From NCBI RefSeq assembly GCF_014837155.1, contig NZ_JACYHA010000018.1:17767-81766 (forward strand): a DNA stretch of 64,000 bases. The letters are read 5' to 3'. The stretch comes from Litchfieldia stipae (GTDB taxonomy: Bacteria; Bacillota; Bacilli; Bacillales; Bacillaceae_L). Both the position numbers and the translations under genes were made by a program. Under the pieces are notes generated by a model. The model was not told the DNA's origin. It was given only the letters and a program-made list of their open reading frames with translations, and did not search any database. Shown here one piece after another: positions 62,279 through 64,000 of the stretch (positions are counted from its first letter, which is position 1; the number at the start of each line of letters is the position of its first letter).

Positions 62279-62307
62279 CGTTACGAGAATGCCTCGTAAC
62301 GTTTTTT
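62279..62307 (+). terminator. Riboswitch-controlled terminator before pbuG
   Basis: CGTTACGAG pairs with CTCGTAACG around a 5-base loop, followed by six T. Confidence 0.9.
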
Positions 62308-62353
62308 GTTTTTTCTAAGGGGTAAAAGAGAGAAAAAGGAGGAATACAGTATT

Positions 62354-63649
62354 ATGAAAAAGTTTTTTGAATTTGAAGCATTAGGGACTAATTATAGAAA
62401 AGAATCTGTCGCAGGTTTAACTACATTCCTATCAATGGCATATATCTTATTTGTTAATCCAGATATGCTATCTGCTGCAGGAATGGATAGAGATGCGGTA
62501 TTCGTTGCAACGGCGTTAGCTGCAGCAATTGGAACCTTATTAATGGGGATAATTGCAAAGTATCCAATAGCCCTAGCTCCAGGTATGGGTCTAAATGCAT
62601 TCTTTGCTTTCTCAGTTGTTCTTGGAATGGGAGTTCCTTGGCAAACGGCATTATCAGGGGTTTTGGCTTCAGGACTTATTTTTATCATTTTAACTCTAAC
62701 GGGTGTTCGAGAGAAAATTATTAATTCCATTCCAGCAGAATTAAAATATGCAGTTGGAGCGGGTATTGGTTTATTCATTACGTTTGTCGGATTACAAGGC
62801 GCAGAGATTATAAAAGCTGATGAATCTACTCTTGTGGCTTTAGGTGATCTTTCTAGTGGTACTGCGCTGTTAGCAATCTTCGGAGTGGTTTTAACGGTCA
62901 TTTTAATGGTAAGAGGCATCAATGGTGCGATTTTCATTGGTATGGTTGCAACAGCGATTTTGGGTATGTTGACAAACCAAGTTCAAGTTCCACAGCAAAT
63001 CGTAAGTTCAATTCCAAGTCTTGCTCCAACATTTGGTGCAGCATTTGATAACTTTGGTGATATCTTCACGATTCAAATGATAGTTGTTATTTTAACTTTC
63101 TTATTCGTAGACTTCTTTGATACAGCTGGTACATTAGTGGGAGTAGCAAATCAAGCTGGACTTATGAAGGATAATAAATTACCACGTGCAGGAAAAGCAT
63201 TATTCGCAGATTCTTCTGCAACTGTTGTTGGTTCGATTCTAGGGACATCAACGACAACTTCTTACATTGAATCATCTGCTGGTGTTGCAGCAGGAGGACG
63301 CTCAGGATTTACATCGGTTGTAACAGCAGTGTTATTTTTACTAGCTCTTTTCTTTTCACCGCTTCTTGGTGTTGTGACCTCAGCGGTAACCGCACCAGCA
63401 TTAATCATTGTTGGAGTATTAATGGTTTCTTCTTTAGGGAAAATCGCTTGGGAGAAATTCGAAGTTGCAGTTCCAGCGTTCTTAACGATTATCGCTATGC
63501 CGCTTACTTATAGTATTGCAACTGGTATTGCGATCGGATTTATCTTTTATCCAATCACAATGATCGTTAAAGGAAGAGCAAAAGAAATTAATCCAATTAT
63601 GTATGGGTTGTTTGTTATCTTTGTACTATATTTTATCTTCTTAGTATAA
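62354..63649 (+). CDS. pbuG: Guanine/hypoxanthine permease (NCS2/AzgA family)
   Basis: ATG 62354 follows AAAGGAGG. The 431-residue product has 12-14 hydrophobic segments and AzgA-type marks: N-P-D-M-L near 32, P-G-M-G-L-N-A-F-F-A-F near 76 and the F-F-D-T-A-G-T-L segment near 255. The paired guanine riboswitch makes guanine/hypoxanthine uptake the best call, as for PbuG; PbuO is the alternative. A terminator at 63692 follows. Confidence 0.95.
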   Translation: MKKFFEFEALGTNYRKESVAGLTTFLSMAYILFVNPDMLSAAGMDRDAVFVATALAAAIGTLLMGIIAKYPIALAPGMGLNAFFAFSVVLGMGVPWQTALSGVLASGLIFIILTLTGVREKIINSIPAELKYAVGAGIGLFITFVGLQGAEIIKADESTLVALGDLSSGTALLAIFGVVLTVILMVRGINGAIFIGMVATAILGMLTNQVQVPQQIVSSIPSLAPTFGAAFDNFGDIFTIQMIVVILTFLFVDFFDTAGTLVGVANQAGLMKDNKLPRAGKALFADSSATVVGSILGTSTTTSYIESSAGVAAGGRSGFTSVVTAVLFLLALFFSPLLGVVTSAVTAPALIIVGVLMVSSLGKIAWEKFEVAVPAFLTIIAMPLTYSIATGIAIGFIFYPITMIVKGRAKEINPIMYGLFVIFVLYFIFLV

Positions 63650-63691
63650 AAATAAAATAACTTATATAATAGAAACTTCATAGAAAATTCA

Positions 63692-63724
63692 AGGATGACG
63701 GTCGATTAGATTGTCATCCTTTTT
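63692..63724 (+). terminator. pbuG terminator
   Basis: AGGATGAC pairs with GTCATCCT, followed by TTTT. Confidence 0.85.
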
Positions 63725-63753
63725 ATGTGGATTATTTTACCACTGATTTTTTG

Positions 63754-63782
63754 TTGACTCTGGGGATTTGAATTGGTATAGT
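63754..63782 (+). promoter_or_regulatory. rRNA operon promoter P1
   Basis: TTGACT (63754-63759), a 17-bp spacer and TATAGT (63777-63782). It is the first of two tandem promoters before the 16S gene. Confidence 0.8.
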
Positions 63783-63837
63783 TAGTTGGTCGCTGTTACA
63801 AACAACATTTACTTTTAAAAGAAAAGAAAATAACTTG

Positions 63838-63867
63838 TTGACAACACGATTGAAAAAGTGATATTAT
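63838..63867 (+). promoter_or_regulatory. rRNA operon promoter P2
   Basis: TTGACA (63838-63843), an 18-bp spacer and TATTAT (63862-63867), with an AT-rich tract upstream. Confidence 0.8.
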
Positions 63868-63894
63868 AACTAAGCCGCTTTAAAAGGCGAAAAA

Positions 63895-63915
63895 AGTTCT
63901 TTGAAAACTGAACAC
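63895..63915 (+). promoter_or_regulatory. boxA-like antitermination element in the rrn leader
   Basis: AGTTCTTTGAAAACTGAACA is the conserved leader segment of Bacillus rRNA operons and contains the boxA-like TTCTTTGAAA motif used for antitermination. Confidence 0.75.
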
Positions 63916-63970
63916 AATAAACAAGCGTCAACGTTTTATCAAGTAACAAATTATTGAGCAATCAATACTC

Positions 63971-64000
63971 TTTTTGGAGAGTTTGATCCTGGCTCAGGAT
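63971..64000 (+). rRNA. 16S ribosomal RNA, 5' end only
   Basis: GGAGAGTTTGATCCTGGCTC, the universal 16S start, lies at the window edge. The 5' boundary is estimated from the distance to this motif in other bacilli; the gene continues beyond the window. Confidence 0.97.

Noticed and set aside
62392..62937. 181-codon minus-strand frame inside pbuG
   Set aside because: It is antisense to a hydrophobic transporter gene, a common artefact, with no family resemblance or start signals.

Overview
The window is about 37% G+C. It carries sigma-A type promoters, strong AGGAGG-type ribosome binding sites, many TTG/GTG starts and Gram-positive lipoprotein signals. It also holds the block moxR - DUF58 - transglutaminase - guaA - pbuG, familiar from Bacillus subtilis (yeaC-yeaD-yebA-guaA-pbuG). 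This points to a chromosomal segment of a Bacillaceae species, ending at the first bases of a 16S rRNA gene. Nothing identifies the species.

Region 1 (1-12841) is the unusual part. A very long repeat protein, cut by the window start, has a C-terminal HExxH metallopeptidase-like domain. It is followed by an overlapping 58-codon gene and by an acyl-carrier-protein-like gene whose phosphopantetheine serine is replaced. After a terminator and a clear promoter come a lidless Hsp70, a membrane-anchored J-like/TPR protein with a degenerate HPD motif, and a 1934-residue protein. That protein has TPRs, one degenerate ClpB-like AAA module and five tandem CbxX/CfxQ AAA modules, six AAA units in one chain. 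I read this as a candidate undescribed chaperone/AAA machine with a linked large substrate or effector.

Region 2 (12842-31000) is accessory and regulatory. It has a structured non-coding stretch, a TetR-controlled ABC exporter with twin operators, a PadR/DUF2812 pair, a STAS-like protein with a chemoreceptor-like protein, an SDR dehydrogenase with a divergent TetR regulator, and a second chemoreceptor. It continues with a DUF2089-type trio, a MerR-regulated CPBP protease, an OmpA-like lipoprotein and a GbsR-type regulator beside the opuA glycine betaine transporter.

Region 3 (31000-45700) is metabolic. It has GH43 and GH53 glycosidases without signal peptides, a flavin-centred group (LLM oxidoreductase, two FMN reductases, a RibF paralogue), zwf with a short-type gnd, a lone HprK paralogue, a BCCT transporter and a LysR regulator. 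At least two good copies and two partial copies of a dispersed palindromic element lie between genes in regions 2 and 3.

Region 4 (45800-55760) looks like one programme for taking up and breaking down peptides, probably including D-amino-acid-containing wall peptides: ald, D-amino acid transaminase, a class I amidotransferase-like hydrolase, an M19 dipeptidase and a complete Opp/Dpp-type importer. Region 5 (55850-64000) is the moxR/DUF58/transglutaminase operon, then guaA and pbuG, each behind its own guanine riboswitch and terminator, then tandem rrn promoters and the 16S start.
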